A DNA stretch of 64,000 nt from an uncultured Oscillospiraceae bacterium (lineage in GTDB: Bacteria > Bacillota > Clostridia > Oscillospirales > Ruminococcaceae), in assembly GCA_900540595.1 (NCBI GenBank), contig UQGL01000002.1:62001-126000 (forward strand), in the 5' to 3' direction. Every line of letters starts with the position of its first letter. The first letter of the stretch is position 1. The position numbers and the translations under genes are program-made. Shown here one piece after another: positions 1-8,071 of the stretch. The notes beneath the pieces are model-generated. The model was not told the DNA's origin, did not search any database, and was given only the letters and a program-made list of their open reading frames with translations.

Positions 1-387
1 GCAGCTGATGTTCAGCTCAATGAAGTCCACGCCGGCGGCGCAGAGCATAGCCACGCCCTCGATATTTTCCTCAATGGTGTGGCCGCCGAGGTTGGCCCAG
101 ACGGTCGTGCCGCACTGGCGCATGGCGGGCAGCTCATGGTCGATGAAATGCTGCACGCCGGGGTTCTGCAGGCCGATGGAGTTCATCAGGCCGGAGGGGG
201 TCTCGTACAGGCGCTCGCCCTCGTTGCCGGGCTGGCCGTTCAGGGTCAGGCCCTTGCCGGAGATGCCGCCGAGCAGCCGCAGATCCTCGATGCCCGCATA
301 CTCAGGGCCGAAGCCGAAGGTGCCGGACGCAGCCACAACCGGCCCGGCCAGCCGCTTGCCGAGAAAATCAACATGCAGGTCTGCCAT
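1..387 (-). CDS. pyrD: Dihydroorotate dehydrogenase B, catalytic subunit (5' part, cut by window edge)
   Basis: This is the first 129 codons of the FMN-containing subunit that oxidises dihydroorotate to orotate in pyrimidine synthesis. Visible family motifs are SGTFGFG near residues 21-27, GISGKGLT near 49-56, MNSIGLQNPG near 79-88, and ELNISC at the cut edge, which in the family continues into the catalytic loop. The ATG at 387 overlaps the pyrK stop by one base (TGATG), so the two subunits are translationally coupled, as expected for a PyrK/PyrD heterotetramer. Together with pyrK this is class 1B, NAD-dependent rather than quinone- or fumarate-linked. The C-terminal part lies outside the window. 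Confidence 0.95.
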   Translation of the reverse strand, partial: MADLHVDFLGKRLAGPVVAASGTFGFGPEYAGIEDLRLLGGISGKGLTLNGQPGNEGERLYETPSGLMNSIGLQNPGVQHFIDHELPAMRQCGTTVWANLGGHTIEENIEGVAMLCAAGVDFIELNISC

Positions 388-1157
388 CAGTCAAACACCT
401 CCTGTGCGTTAAAGACCGGGCCGTCCTTGCAGACGGTCACGGGGCCGATCTTGGTGTGGCAGGTGCAGCCGAGGCAGGCACCCAGACCGCAGGCCATCTT
501 CTTTTCCAGACTGGCAAGGCAGGGTACGCCGGCAGCGGCGCAGAGCTTTGCCACACCGCGCATCATGACCATCGGGCCACAGGTCAGCACAATGTCGTAG
601 TGCGTGACATCCAGCAGGTCTGTTACAAGGCCGTGGTGCCCCTCACTGCCGGAATCGGTAGCCAGATGGATGCTGTGGCACCAAGGCACAAAACTCTCCA
701 TGCCGTAGGAGGCATCGCGGAAGCCGACATAGAGGTCGGGCCGCACACCGGTGCGGCAAAGCTCCTTGCAGAGCAGCAGCAGCGGCGCCGTGCCGATGCC
801 GCCGCCGACAACGGCGATGCGCTTGTGGGCAGACGCCAGCGCGGCGGTGTCAAAGCCGTTGCCGCAGGGGCCGGTCACAGTCAGTGTGTCCCCTGCCGCC
901 AGCGCGGCCAGCTTCCGGGTGCCCTCGCCCTTGACCTGATACAGGAAGGTAAGCGCACCGGTCTGGTTGTCAAAGTCATCCACGCTGATGGGGCGGGACA
1001 GAATCGGTGTGGCATCGGCTGCCCATGCGCGCAGCATGTAGAACTGCCCCGCGTGGGGCTCACGGCTGGGATCCTGCCACTGGACCGTCAGGCGCATGAT
1101 GTCAGCTGCGACAGTCTCCTGCCGCAGGACCTTCAAATCACAGCTTGCTGCATTCAC
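387..1157 (-). CDS. pyrK: Dihydroorotate dehydrogenase B, electron transfer subunit
   Basis: PyrK passes electrons from PyrD to NAD+ through FAD and a [2Fe-2S] cluster. In the 256-residue product the FAD motif RPIS lies near 55-58, the nucleotide-binding GGGIGTAP near 118-125, and the cluster cysteines at about 223, 228, 231 and 243 (C-x4-C-x2-C-x11-C). I chose the GTG at 1157, which follows GGGAGG by nine bases. A longer frame begins upstream but runs deep inside pyrF without a ribosome site. The gene therefore overlaps the end of pyrF by 20 bases and the start of pyrD by one base, which indicates tight coupling within the pyr operon. Confidence 0.93.
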   Translation of the reverse strand: MNAASCDLKVLRQETVAADIMRLTVQWQDPSREPHAGQFYMLRAWAADATPILSRPISVDDFDNQTGALTFLYQVKGEGTRKLAALAAGDTLTVTGPCGNGFDTAALASAHKRIAVVGGGIGTAPLLLLCKELCRTGVRPDLYVGFRDASYGMESFVPWCHSIHLATDSGSEGHHGLVTDLLDVTHYDIVLTCGPMVMMRGVAKLCAAAGVPCLASLEKKMACGLGACLGCTCHTKIGPVTVCKDGPVFNAQEVFD

Positions 1158-2001
1158 CCTGAATATCCTCCCGCATACGCACACATTCGTTGTAGGCGGC
1201 CTCGTCAAAGGCAACGCCGGGCTGCTTCTTGTAGGCCAGCAGGATGCCGCGGCTGGAGTTGACCACGCCGCCGTTGCCCTTGGTCAGGTACTGGGCAATG
1301 TCGGCTGCCTTGCCGCCCTGTGCGCCGTAGCCGGGGATCAGGAAGAAGGTGTCCTTGTAGGCTGCGCGGATGGCGGTGGCTTCCTCGGTATGGGTGCCGC
1401 CGATGACGAGACCGATGCTGGAGTAGCCGTGCTCGCCCATGTAGTCCTTGCCGAGGGCGGTCAGGCTGTCGCCGACGAGGTCATAAACATGGCGGCCGTC
1501 ATCGAGCTTTTTGTACTCAAAGTCCTTGGCGCCGGGGTTGGAGGTGCGGCACAGGACAAAGACACCCTTGCCCTGCTCGGCGCAGTACGGCAGATAGGGG
1601 CTGATCGAGTCAAGGCCCATATAGGGGGCCAGCGTGATGATGTCAGCCTCGAAGTCGCCGGTAAAGTGCGCCTTGGCGTACATCTCGGCGGTCTTGGCAA
1701 TGTCGCCGCGCTTGATGTCGGCAATGACCGGCAGGCCGGTGGCGCGTGCAAGCTTCAGTGTCTCGGCGTAGGCGCGCATGCCGTCCAGACCGAGGGATTC
1801 ATAGTAGGCGATCTGCACCTTGTAGCAGCCGGCCACGCCCTTGGTGGCGTTGATCAGGGCACGGTTGAATTCGACCACGTTCTCCCCCGCTGTCTTGGCG
1901 GTGTCGGTCGTGGGCAGGTAGCTGATCTCGGTATCCAGACCCACGCAGACAGGGCCGTTCGCGGCAACGCTCTCGTACAGTTTGTCCATGTTGGTAAGCA
2001 T
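1138..2001 (-). CDS. pyrF: Orotidine-5'-phosphate decarboxylase
   Basis: PyrF makes UMP by decarboxylating OMP, the last step of de novo pyrimidine synthesis. At 287 residues it is the longer form of the enzyme. The catalytic DIKRGD motif is at residues 95-100, with the lysine/aspartate charge network of the family. The ATG at 2001 is preceded by GGAGG at seven bases. A second in-frame ATG twelve bases downstream has no comparable site. It is the second gene of pyrC-pyrF-pyrK-pyrD; 161 bases holding an inverted pair of GTAGGG palindromes separate it from pyrC. Confidence 0.95.
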   Translation of the reverse strand: MLTNMDKLYESVAANGPVCVGLDTEISYLPTTDTAKTAGENVVEFNRALINATKGVAGCYKVQIAYYESLGLDGMRAYAETLKLARATGLPVIADIKRGDIAKTAEMYAKAHFTGDFEADIITLAPYMGLDSISPYLPYCAEQGKGVFVLCRTSNPGAKDFEYKKLDDGRHVYDLVGDSLTALGKDYMGEHGYSSIGLVIGGTHTEEATAIRAAYKDTFFLIPGYGAQGGKAADIAQYLTKGNGGVVNSSRGILLAYKKQPGVAFDEAAYNECVRMREDIQGECSKL

Positions 2002-2059
2002 GCTGATTCCTCCGTTTGATGTATATAAATTGCAGCTCTATTATATAATGTTGGGAATC

Positions 2060-2138
2060 GTAGGGGCGGATTCTATATCCGCCCGCGGCGTCGTGCCTGC
2101 GGCAGAACTGCACGGGCGCATATGGAATGCGCCCCTAC
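2060..2138. repeat. Inverted pair of GTAGGG palindromes between pyrC and pyrF
   Basis: Two palindromes, 2060-2084 (head GTAGGGG, arms GGCGGAT/ATCCGCC) and 2114-2138 (reverse orientation, arms GGGCGCAT/ATGCGCCC), face each other across 29 bases. Both match the family scattered through the window. They lie in the 5' leader of pyrF if pyrC and pyrF are cotranscribed. Confidence 0.85.
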
Positions 2139-2162
2139 GGGTGTTTTACACGTAAAGCGGTA

Positions 2163-3353
2163 TTATTCTTCGATCTGGAACGTAACCTTCCCGCCCTTGA
2201 TCGTTGTCACGATCTTGCCGTAGAGCAGCGCACCGTCATAGGGGCAGTTCTTGCTCTTGCTGTGCAGCTCATCGGCCTTGACCTCATACATGTGGTCAAG
2301 ATCCGCCAGCACGACATCGGCATCATAGCCCGGCTCCAGCATGCCCTTGCGGTCGGCCAGTCCCAGCACGGCGGCGGGGCCGGCGCTCATCAGGAAGCTG
2401 AGCAGTTCGAGCGGCAGGCGCTGCTCGCGGCAGAGCTTGGTGTAGCAGACGCCGAAGGCAGTCTCAAGGCCCACCATGCCGGCAGCGCCCTTCTCCTTCT
2501 CCTCGGCGGTGTGGGGGGCGTGGTCAGTGCCGATGCAGGTCACGGTGCCGTCCTTGATGGCCTCAATGAGGGCGGTCACATCCTCCGCCTTGCGGATGGG
2601 CGGGTTGACCTTGTACTGCAGGCGGCTGTCATCAAACCAGAGGTGATGGGGGGTCACCTCGCAGCTGACACGCGCACCGCGCAGGCGGCTCATCCGGATG
2701 GCGTCTACGGACTCCTTGGTGGAAACATGGCACATGTGCAGCCGGGTGCCGTAGTATTCGGCCAGATGGCAGTTGCGCACGGTCTCAATGTTTTCCGCCA
2801 GACGGTAGTCCCACGGGCTGATCTCGCGGTCCTCGGCGTGGGACATGATGGTCAGGCCGCGCTCGGTGGCGATGGCGAACGCCCGCGCCATGACGGCGTT
2901 GTTCATGACGCCGTTGCCGTCCTCGGTGATGAATTTGACATCCTCGGGCAGCGTCATCAGGTGGTCAAGCGTTTTGCCGTCAAAGTCCTTCGTGATCGAG
3001 ACGGTCTGGTTGGCATCGCAGAGCCCTACGCGGGCGGCCTCGGCCTCAACGGCGTGGGCGATCTCGGCGCTGGAGCAGACCGGCTTTGTGTTGGGCATCA
3101 GGTTCACAAAGGTATACCCGCCGGCAGCGGCTGCGGCAGAGCCGGTGGAGATATCCTCCTTGTACTCAAAGCCGGGGGTGCGCCAATGGCAGTGTGTGTC
3201 GAGGAAGGCGGGCAGGATCGTGCGGCCCTTGGCATCGAGCAGCTCCTCCCCCTCCGGGACAAGCAGGCCCAGACCGACAGCGGCGATTTTTCCGTCGCGC
3301 AGCCAGACCTCGATCGGCTTGCCTGCACAGTCCCTTGCGTTGCGGATCAGCAT
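2163..3353 (-). CDS. pyrC: Dihydroorotase
   Basis: A 396-residue zinc-dependent amidohydrolase that cyclises carbamoyl aspartate to dihydroorotate. The metal-binding HCH (HxH) is at residues 54-56, and the later GTDHAPHT motif carries the catalytic aspartate. The length fits the long PyrC form of Firmicutes. The ATG at 3353 follows AGGAGG by eight bases. It is the promoter-proximal gene of the pyr operon. About 215 bases of leader lie between its consensus promoter and the start codon, including a terminator-like hairpin, so expression may be attenuated. Confidence 0.95.
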   Translation of the reverse strand: MLIRNARDCAGKPIEVWLRDGKIAAVGLGLLVPEGEELLDAKGRTILPAFLDTHCHWRTPGFEYKEDISTGSAAAAAGGYTFVNLMPNTKPVCSSAEIAHAVEAEAARVGLCDANQTVSITKDFDGKTLDHLMTLPEDVKFITEDGNGVMNNAVMARAFAIATERGLTIMSHAEDREISPWDYRLAENIETVRNCHLAEYYGTRLHMCHVSTKESVDAIRMSRLRGARVSCEVTPHHLWFDDSRLQYKVNPPIRKAEDVTALIEAIKDGTVTCIGTDHAPHTAEEKEKGAAGMVGLETAFGVCYTKLCREQRLPLELLSFLMSAGPAAVLGLADRKGMLEPGYDADVVLADLDHMYEVKADELHSKSKNCPYDGALLYGKIVTTIKGGKVTFQIEE

Positions 3354-3420
3354 AGTGGGAACCTCCTGAGATATACTCTACCAGATTTGCGGCCCGCCCC
3401 TTGCGGGCGCGCTTTTGGGC

Positions 3421-3449
3421 AAAAAAAAACTTTTCCCAGACGGGAAAAG
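3421..3449 (-). terminator. Terminator-like hairpin in the pyr leader (possible attenuator)
   Basis: Read on the minus strand, CTTTTCCC (3449-3442) and GGGAAAAG (3437-3430) form an 8-bp stem with a 4-base loop, followed by nine T residues (3429-3421). It lies between the pyr promoter (3574-3602) and the pyrC start. A second GC stem, 3392-3397 with 3403-3408, follows it. It could end transcripts from the upstream hydrolase gene, attenuate pyr transcription, or both. I see no canonical PyrR-binding loop. The rest of 3354-3684 holds no gene. Confidence 0.75.
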
Positions 3450-3573
3450 TCAAAAAGAAGCACCGGTTTTGAAAACGGGAAAAAACACGGCACCGTGAAT
3501 TTTGAAGCAAGAAACAAACTGCATCATCATTGCGGCACACTCCTTCCCCGAATTCTTACATGGATTTTACTTA

Positions 3574-3602
3574 ATTGTACCATGTAGGGACGGCAGTGTC
3601 AA
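3574..3602 (-). promoter_or_regulatory. Sigma-A promoter of the pyr operon
   Basis: On the minus strand, TTGACA (3602-3597) is separated by exactly 17 bases from TACAAT (3579-3574). This is a near-consensus promoter firing towards pyrC about 215 bases downstream. Confidence 0.8.
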
Positions 3603-3684
3603 TGCAAACGCCCGGATTGCGAAAGTAAGGATTTTATGGATTTTTACGCCGAGTTTTGTACAAAATGATAAACGCCCAAAAAAC

Positions 3685-4686
3685 TCACCGCGCCGTGCGG
3701 TTGGCAAGCGTTTCCGCCATGATGCGGCTCCAGCGTGCGGCGATCTGCTCCTGCCCGCGGGCATCGGGGTGGGTGCCGTCTGCCGAGATAAGGGTCTCAT
3801 CGTCCAGCAGCTGCAGGCCATCGGTAAAGATGAGCCGCTCGGCGGCGTAGCGCCGCACGATCCGGCGCATCTTGTCGGTGCGGTCAGTGTCCTCATCCAG
3901 ATAGCCGAAGAATGAGGTCGCAAACACCGGCCGCGGATCGCGGGCCAGCACGGCGGTAAAGCGGTCGATCCGCTCCTCAAACACCTCGAGCGGGAACTCC
4001 TTCACCCGCTCGGTGGTGTTGATGCCCATTTCCACCGAGGCAAAGTCCCAGTCCCTGCGCGATACGAGGTAGTTTGCCATCTCCTCCTCCATCAGAGCGT
4101 TGCCGGCAAAGCCGAGGTTGAGATAATCGACCCCAAGCGCCTGCGCATTGCGGAACACATAGCAATCCGGCTGGATCAGCGAGAGGCTGCCGTGCGTGAT
4201 GGACGAGCCGTAGGCCAGATAGGTTTTCTGCGGCAGCTGGTCGGCGGCGGGCAGGGCGGTCCGGCCCTCGACCCCCGCAAAGATCACCGGCACATAGGGC
4301 AGCACGACCCGCACGACCTCGGGCGCAAAGGCAAGCTGCTTTTCCGCCGTGATGCGGCGCAGCGTGGCGAGCTTGGCCGGGTATTCGATGTGGATGCGGG
4401 TCACATCCGCGCCGATGTTTTTGGAGGAGTACTCCCACCCGCCCTGAAATGAGCCGAAGAAGATGTGGGCGGTGGCGGCCTCGGCCTGAGGGATGGTTTT
4501 CAGCAGCAGATCAACTGCGCCGTCCGGCATCGTGAAGCGCAGCTCAATGCCGGTGGCAAAGCAGTTTTCCTGCACACCGGGGCTGATGCGGGCGCGTGCT
4601 GCGGCACCGACGCGGCGGAGCAGCCAGCCGCCCTCGACCGGCTCCAGCTCCTCGACATTGTGAAAGCGGATGTTCTGATGATCCAT
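3685..4686 (-). CDS. SGNH/GDSL-family esterase or lipase
   Basis: A 333-residue predicted serine hydrolase. The N-terminal ~150 residues look like the beta-sandwich that precedes some SGNH domains. The catalytic domain shows YGSSITHGS (block I, nucleophile serine), NLGFAGNA (block II), EMGINT (block III) and DGTHPDARG (block V, Asp-His). Such enzymes deacylate carbohydrates or other esters; the substrate cannot be told from sequence. No signal peptide is visible, so it is probably cytoplasmic. I chose the ATG at 4686 because it is ten bases after AAGAGG; the ATG at 4692 is only four bases away. It is divergent from the serine acetyltransferase gene and has its own promoter. Confidence 0.85.
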   Translation of the reverse strand: MDHQNIRFHNVEELEPVEGGWLLRRVGAAARARISPGVQENCFATGIELRFTMPDGAVDLLLKTIPQAEAATAHIFFGSFQGGWEYSSKNIGADVTRIHIEYPAKLATLRRITAEKQLAFAPEVVRVVLPYVPVIFAGVEGRTALPAADQLPQKTYLAYGSSITHGSLSLIQPDCYVFRNAQALGVDYLNLGFAGNALMEEEMANYLVSRRDWDFASVEMGINTTERVKEFPLEVFEERIDRFTAVLARDPRPVFATSFFGYLDEDTDRTDKMRRIVRRYAAERLIFTDGLQLLDDETLISADGTHPDARGQEQIAARWSRIMAETLANRTAR

Positions 4687-4720
4687 GACCATGCAGCCTC
4701 TTTTCCTTTATAATACCATC

Positions 4721-4749
4721 AGTATACAAAGCGGCGCGGCATTTTGCAA
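4721..4749 (-). promoter_or_regulatory. Sigma-A promoter of the SGNH hydrolase gene
   Basis: On the minus strand, TTGCAA (4749-4744) is followed by a 17-base spacer and TATACT (4726-4721), 35 bases upstream of the start codon. Confidence 0.75.
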
Positions 4750-4794
4750 GGGCGGTGCTGCGGGAAAAGTTGAAGGATCCGCAACGATCCCGCG

Positions 4795-4823
4795 TTGCAC
4801 TCTGCCCGGGATTGTGATATACT
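4795..4823 (+). promoter_or_regulatory. Sigma-A promoter of cysE
   Basis: TTGCAC (4795-4800), a 17-base spacer and TATACT (4818-4823), 37 bases before the cysE ATG. It is back to back with the hydrolase promoter. Confidence 0.8.
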
Positions 4824-4860
4824 AATAAACAAGTATCGTAAAGCAAAGAGGAAAAGAATT

Positions 4861-5511
4861 ATGGGGCTTTGGGAAGACGCAAAAAATATCCGCGATAAGG
4901 ACCCTGCGGCGCGCAATGTCGCGGAGGTCATCATTTTGTATCCGGGCTTTCATGTGCTGGTGACGCATAAGATCGCCCATTTTCTGTACCGTCACCACTG
5001 CTTTTTTCTGGCCCGCCTTGTCAGCCAGCTGGCGCGGCATCTGACCGGCATCGAGATCCACCCCGGTGCCAAAATCGGCCGCAAGCTTTTCATCGACCAC
5101 GGCATGGGCATCGTCTTTGGTGAGACGACAGAGATCGGTGACAACTGCACGATCTACCACGGTGTGACGCTGGGCGGCACCGGCAAGGATACCGGCAAGC
5201 GCCACCCGACTCTGGGCAACAATGTGCTGATCGGTGCCGGAGCCAAGGTGCTGGGCCCGGTCTACATCGGCGATAATGTCCGCGTGGGTGCAGGCAGCGT
5301 GGTGCTGAAAAACCTGCCCGCCAACGCAACAGCGGTCGGTGTCCCGGCGGAGATCGTGCGTGTGGGCAATGTCAAGTGCTGCCCGGCGGACGACCTCGAC
5401 CAGCAGGATCTGCCGGATATTGTCAACCAGCGCATCTCCGAGCTGGAGGCCCGCCTGAGCCGCCTCGAGGCCGAAAAGCAGGGTGAGTTCCCGCCGGATA
5501 AAAAAGAATAA
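4861..5511 (+). CDS. cysE: Serine O-acetyltransferase
   Basis: Transfers acetyl from acetyl-CoA to L-serine to give O-acetylserine for cysteine synthesis. The 216-residue product has a short helical N-terminus and then left-handed beta-helix hexapeptide repeats (for example GIEIHPGAKIG, DHGMGIVFGETTEIGDN, YHGVTLGGTGK). The catalytic histidine lies in the DHGMG segment. The C-terminus after the repeats is a charged coiled-coil-like tail. The ATG at 4861 has GAGG nine bases upstream; a longer in-frame start at 4795 lies on the promoter and is rejected. No cysK is adjacent. It is monocistronic, with its own promoter and terminator. Confidence 0.93.
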   Translation: MGLWEDAKNIRDKDPAARNVAEVIILYPGFHVLVTHKIAHFLYRHHCFFLARLVSQLARHLTGIEIHPGAKIGRKLFIDHGMGIVFGETTEIGDNCTIYHGVTLGGTGKDTGKRHPTLGNNVLIGAGAKVLGPVYIGDNVRVGAGSVVLKNLPANATAVGVPAEIVRVGNVKCCPADDLDQQDLPDIVNQRISELEARLSRLEAEKQGEFPPDKKE

Positions 5512-5512
5512 T

Positions 5513-5550
5513 AAAAACGCACGCCGTGAAATTTACGGCGTGCGTTTTTT
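5513..5550 (+). terminator. Rho-independent terminator of cysE
   Basis: A 10-bp perfect stem (CGCACGCCGT, 5518-5527, with 5535-5544), a 7-base loop and six T residues, starting seven bases after the stop codon. Confidence 0.92.
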
Positions 5551-5558
5551 GTCAGTAT

Positions 5559-5713
5559 GGCTTTCCCAGAGGGGGGAAGCTGTCAGCGGCCCCGCCCGCT
5601 GACTGATGAGGGGCAAACTTACCGGGAATTTCTCACTGACGGGCAATGGGGCAAACCCGCCCCTCATCCGCCCTCGGTCGGGGCCTCGGGCACCTTCCCC
5701 CACGGGGGAAGGC
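5559..5713. repeat. Long repeat family, copy 1 (about 150 bp)
   Basis: The ends are inverted: GGCTTTCCC...GGGGAAGC at the left and CTTCCCCC..GGGGGAAGGC at the right. Inside are an AGCGG/CCGCT stem, CTGATGAGGGG and its inverted mate CCCCTCATCC. The central ~50 bases differ between copies. Other full copies are at 43478, 45750 and 54379. No open frame is supported, so it looks like a non-autonomous MITE-like element. Confidence 0.85.
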
Positions 5714-5720
5714 AATCAAC

Positions 5721-7559
5721 TCATTTCAGATTCCGCAAATCCCCGCTCTCACGGAAATCCTCATAATCCAGCGACAGCGACGGGCTGTAATAGGGGTCGT
5801 GCAGGATGTTCTCCCGCCCGTGGACCGCATACAGGCGGTCATGCTCGGCGTCAAAGCGGGCCTTTTTGGCCGGGTCGTTTTCATCGGAGCCGCGGGACTT
5901 GCTCTCATAGTGATACAGCTGTGCATAGGGGGTCCAGACGATGCGCCAGCCGGCGTCCCGCACCCGAAGGCAGAAGTCCACATCGTTGTAGGCAACGGTG
6001 AACTCCTCGTCCAGACCATGGGCGGCATCGTAGACAGCAGTGCGCACCAGCAGGCAGGCGGCGGTCACGGCGGAGAGATCCTGCACGGTGGCCAGCCGGA
6101 ACATGTACCCGCTGCCGCCGCGCTTGTGGTACTTGTGGCTGTGGCCTGCATAGCCGCCCAGCCCTGTGATGATGCCGGCGTGCTGGATCGTGTCATCGGG
6201 ATAGTAGAGCATCGCGCCGCAGATGCCGACACCGGGCTGGCTGCACTCCCCCACCATCTGGGTGAGCCAGTCGCCGTTGATGACCTCGACATCGTTGTTG
6301 AGCAGCAGCAGGTATTTACCCGCCGCGTACTTGCGGCCGAAATTGTTGATGCGGCTGAAGTTGAACCCGCCCTTGTAGGTCACAACGCGGGCGCGGTCGT
6401 ACCGGTCGGGCAGGCGCTTGTAGTAGTCTGCCGTGGCCGGGTCGGTTGAGTTGTTCTCAATGACGATGACCTCGAAGTTTTCATAGGTCGTTTTGGCGTA
6501 GATGCTGTGCAGGCACTTCTCCAGATCATCGGTGTGATCTTTGTTCGGGATCAGGATCGAGACAAGCGGCTCCGGTTCGGGAATATCCCACACCACATGG
6601 CAGGTGCCGGGGAAAAGCCCGGCCTCCACCCTGCCCTGCCGCCCGGTGGCGGTCAGATGGTCGGCTACGGCCCGCTGCGCGGCCTGCTCAACATAGGGCT
6701 TGGCTGCCGTGCCGCCGCTGGTGGATGCCGCATGCACGCGCCAATAGTACAGTACCTGCGGGATGTGCAGCGGTTTGGCGGCAGGGTCACTGCGCTGCAT
6801 CTCATCCACAAGGCGCAGAAAAAGATCGTGATCCTGTGCGCCGTCACACGCAGGGCGCTCGCCGCCGACCGCGTCAAACAGAGATTTTTTGAATACGGCC
6901 AGATGGCAAATGTAGTTGACCGCCATCAGGTATTCGGGGGCGTAGTCGGGCTTGAAGTGGCCGACACGCGGATGCTCGGGCGTTTTCTCAAACAGGGCCT
7001 CATCGCTGTAGGCAAAGGGCACACCGCTTTCGGCCAGGGCCTTGCTCATGCAGTAAACTGCGTGGGGGGCCAGCATGTCATCGTGGTCGGCCAGGGCTAA
7101 ATAGTCGCCGGCGGCGAGCTTGGCTGCCTCGTTCGTGTTGGCGGCGATGCCCGCATTTTTGATTTTGGCATAGACGATGCGGGAATCCTGCGCGGCGCGC
7201 GCCTGCACAGCCCTGCCGACATCGGCGTGGGCGTCATCGCTGGCATCGACCAGCACAAGCTGCCAGTTGGGCGCCGTCTGGGCCTGCACGCTGTCCAGAA
7301 ATTGCTGCAGAAACTGCGGCGGCGTGTTGTACAGCGGGGTCAGGATGCTGATGGTCGGCCAGCCTGCGGCATTTGCGGCGGCATCGGCGCGCTGGGCGTC
7401 CAGCGTCTGCTTTGACGGCAGGTACCGCGCCTTTTTGCCGAAGAACCGCCGCTTAAAAAAGCCAACGGCCCGCCCGGCCATGACGCCGACACCCTGTTCC
7501 TTTGTCAGGGTCCGCGCATAGCCGAACAGCTCTTTGATGCGTTTTGTTTCAAGGCTCAT
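5721..7559 (-). CDS. Two-domain family 2 glycosyltransferase (rhamnosyltransferase-like)
   Basis: A 612-residue protein with two GT-A domains. The first runs from about residue 70 (SILTPLYNTPP), with the metal-binding DHDD near 158-161. The second starts at SILIPNKDHTDD, with ENNSTDPAT and LLLLNNDVEV. The second half resembles WbbL/RgpF-type rhamnosyltransferases. It probably adds sugars to a lipid-linked surface glycan at the cytoplasmic membrane face. I chose the ATG at 7559 (GAGGAG upstream, family-like N-terminus); a longer frame runs antisense-free into the transposase gene but has no support. The start overlaps the end of the transposase by 11 bases. It is a paralogue of the gene at 8334-10214. 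Exact donor and acceptor are unknown. Confidence 0.88.
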   Translation of the reverse strand: MSLETKRIKELFGYARTLTKEQGVGVMAGRAVGFFKRRFFGKKARYLPSKQTLDAQRADAAANAAGWPTISILTPLYNTPPQFLQQFLDSVQAQTAPNWQLVLVDASDDAHADVGRAVQARAAQDSRIVYAKIKNAGIAANTNEAAKLAAGDYLALADHDDMLAPHAVYCMSKALAESGVPFAYSDEALFEKTPEHPRVGHFKPDYAPEYLMAVNYICHLAVFKKSLFDAVGGERPACDGAQDHDLFLRLVDEMQRSDPAAKPLHIPQVLYYWRVHAASTSGGTAAKPYVEQAAQRAVADHLTATGRQGRVEAGLFPGTCHVVWDIPEPEPLVSILIPNKDHTDDLEKCLHSIYAKTTYENFEVIVIENNSTDPATADYYKRLPDRYDRARVVTYKGGFNFSRINNFGRKYAAGKYLLLLNNDVEVINGDWLTQMVGECSQPGVGICGAMLYYPDDTIQHAGIITGLGGYAGHSHKYHKRGGSGYMFRLATVQDLSAVTAACLLVRTAVYDAAHGLDEEFTVAYNDVDFCLRVRDAGWRIVWTPYAQLYHYESKSRGSDENDPAKKARFDAEHDRLYAVHGRENILHDPYYSPSLSLDYEDFRESGDLRNLK

Positions 7560-8070
7560 GGGGTGGCTCCTCATAAAAGCAATCTTTGTGCCAGAGTTGG
7601 GGGTTCGTGTCGATGTACTGCCAAATCTGTGCATATCCATGCTCGGTACGCACAATATGGTCATGGAAGGATTTTTGCCAGATGGGGCAGCCAATCGCTT
7701 TCGTGACAGCCTCTTTCATCTGTTTGATGACCAGTGAAATTGTAGGGGCGCACAGTGTGCGCCCGCCCTGTTCCCGCTGAATCAACAACAATAAATGAAC
7801 ATGATTTGGCATTACGGCATATTTTATTAACTTTACTGCGGGATGCCGAATGGAAATCTGCAAAATGGCATCTTCAACGGCTTTCCCGTAAGGCGATAAC
7901 TCCGGGGCAAGGCGCGGGCGCACACTGTGCGCCCCTACATCCTCAACCGCCGTAAGGACATCGCTTTTCCACAAAATTTTCTGCCGCCCATGCGTGCAAA
8001 TCGTGATGAAATACGCACCGTTTTGGGCGTAATCATACGCCGTCAGGCGGTTAACCTTGCGCCTTGCCAA
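7549..8070 (-). CDS. REP-associated tyrosine transposase (RAYT, IS200-like Y1 family)
   Basis: A 173-residue HUH single-strand transposase-like protein. The N-terminus RRKVNRLTAYDY and NGAYFITICTHGR, the metal-binding HUH motif in MPNHVHLLLLI, and the downstream tyrosine region (GYAQIWQYIDTNP) fit the RAYT group. The start is TTG at 8070, one base after the upstream gene's stop; the N-terminus matches the family. Unusually, two GTAGGG palindromes (7742-7764 and 7916-7938, inverted to each other) lie inside the gene and are translated in frame as VGAHSVRP and GRTLCAP. RAYTs are known to handle REP palindromes in other bacteria, so this is the likely enzyme for the GTAGGG family. It may be active or domesticated. 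Confidence 0.85.
   Translation of the reverse strand: MARRKVNRLTAYDYAQNGAYFITICTHGRQKILWKSDVLTAVEDVGAHSVRPRLAPELSPYGKAVEDAILQISIRHPAVKLIKYAVMPNHVHLLLLIQREQGGRTLCAPTISLVIKQMKEAVTKAIGCPIWQKSFHDHIVRTEHGYAQIWQYIDTNPQLWHKDCFYEEPPHEP
7742..7938. repeat. Inverted pair of GTAGGG palindromes inside the transposase gene
   Basis: Copies at 7742-7764 and 7916-7938 share arms GGCGCACA/TGTGCGCC and point in opposite directions, 151 bases apart. Both are within the open transposase frame and do not break it. Confidence 0.9.
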
Positions 8071-8071
8071 T

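Noticed and set aside
1096..2019. 307-codon plus-strand frame opposite pyrF
   Set aside because: Antisense shadow with Val/Gly/Ala-rich composition and no ribosome site.
3354..3567. PyrR-binding loop in the pyr leader
   Set aside because: No segment matched the expected conserved loop by eye; attenuation is proposed only from the hairpin.
3585..3600. GTAGGGACGG near the pyr promoter as another palindrome copy
   Set aside because: No matching second arm follows; the bases are part of the promoter spacer.
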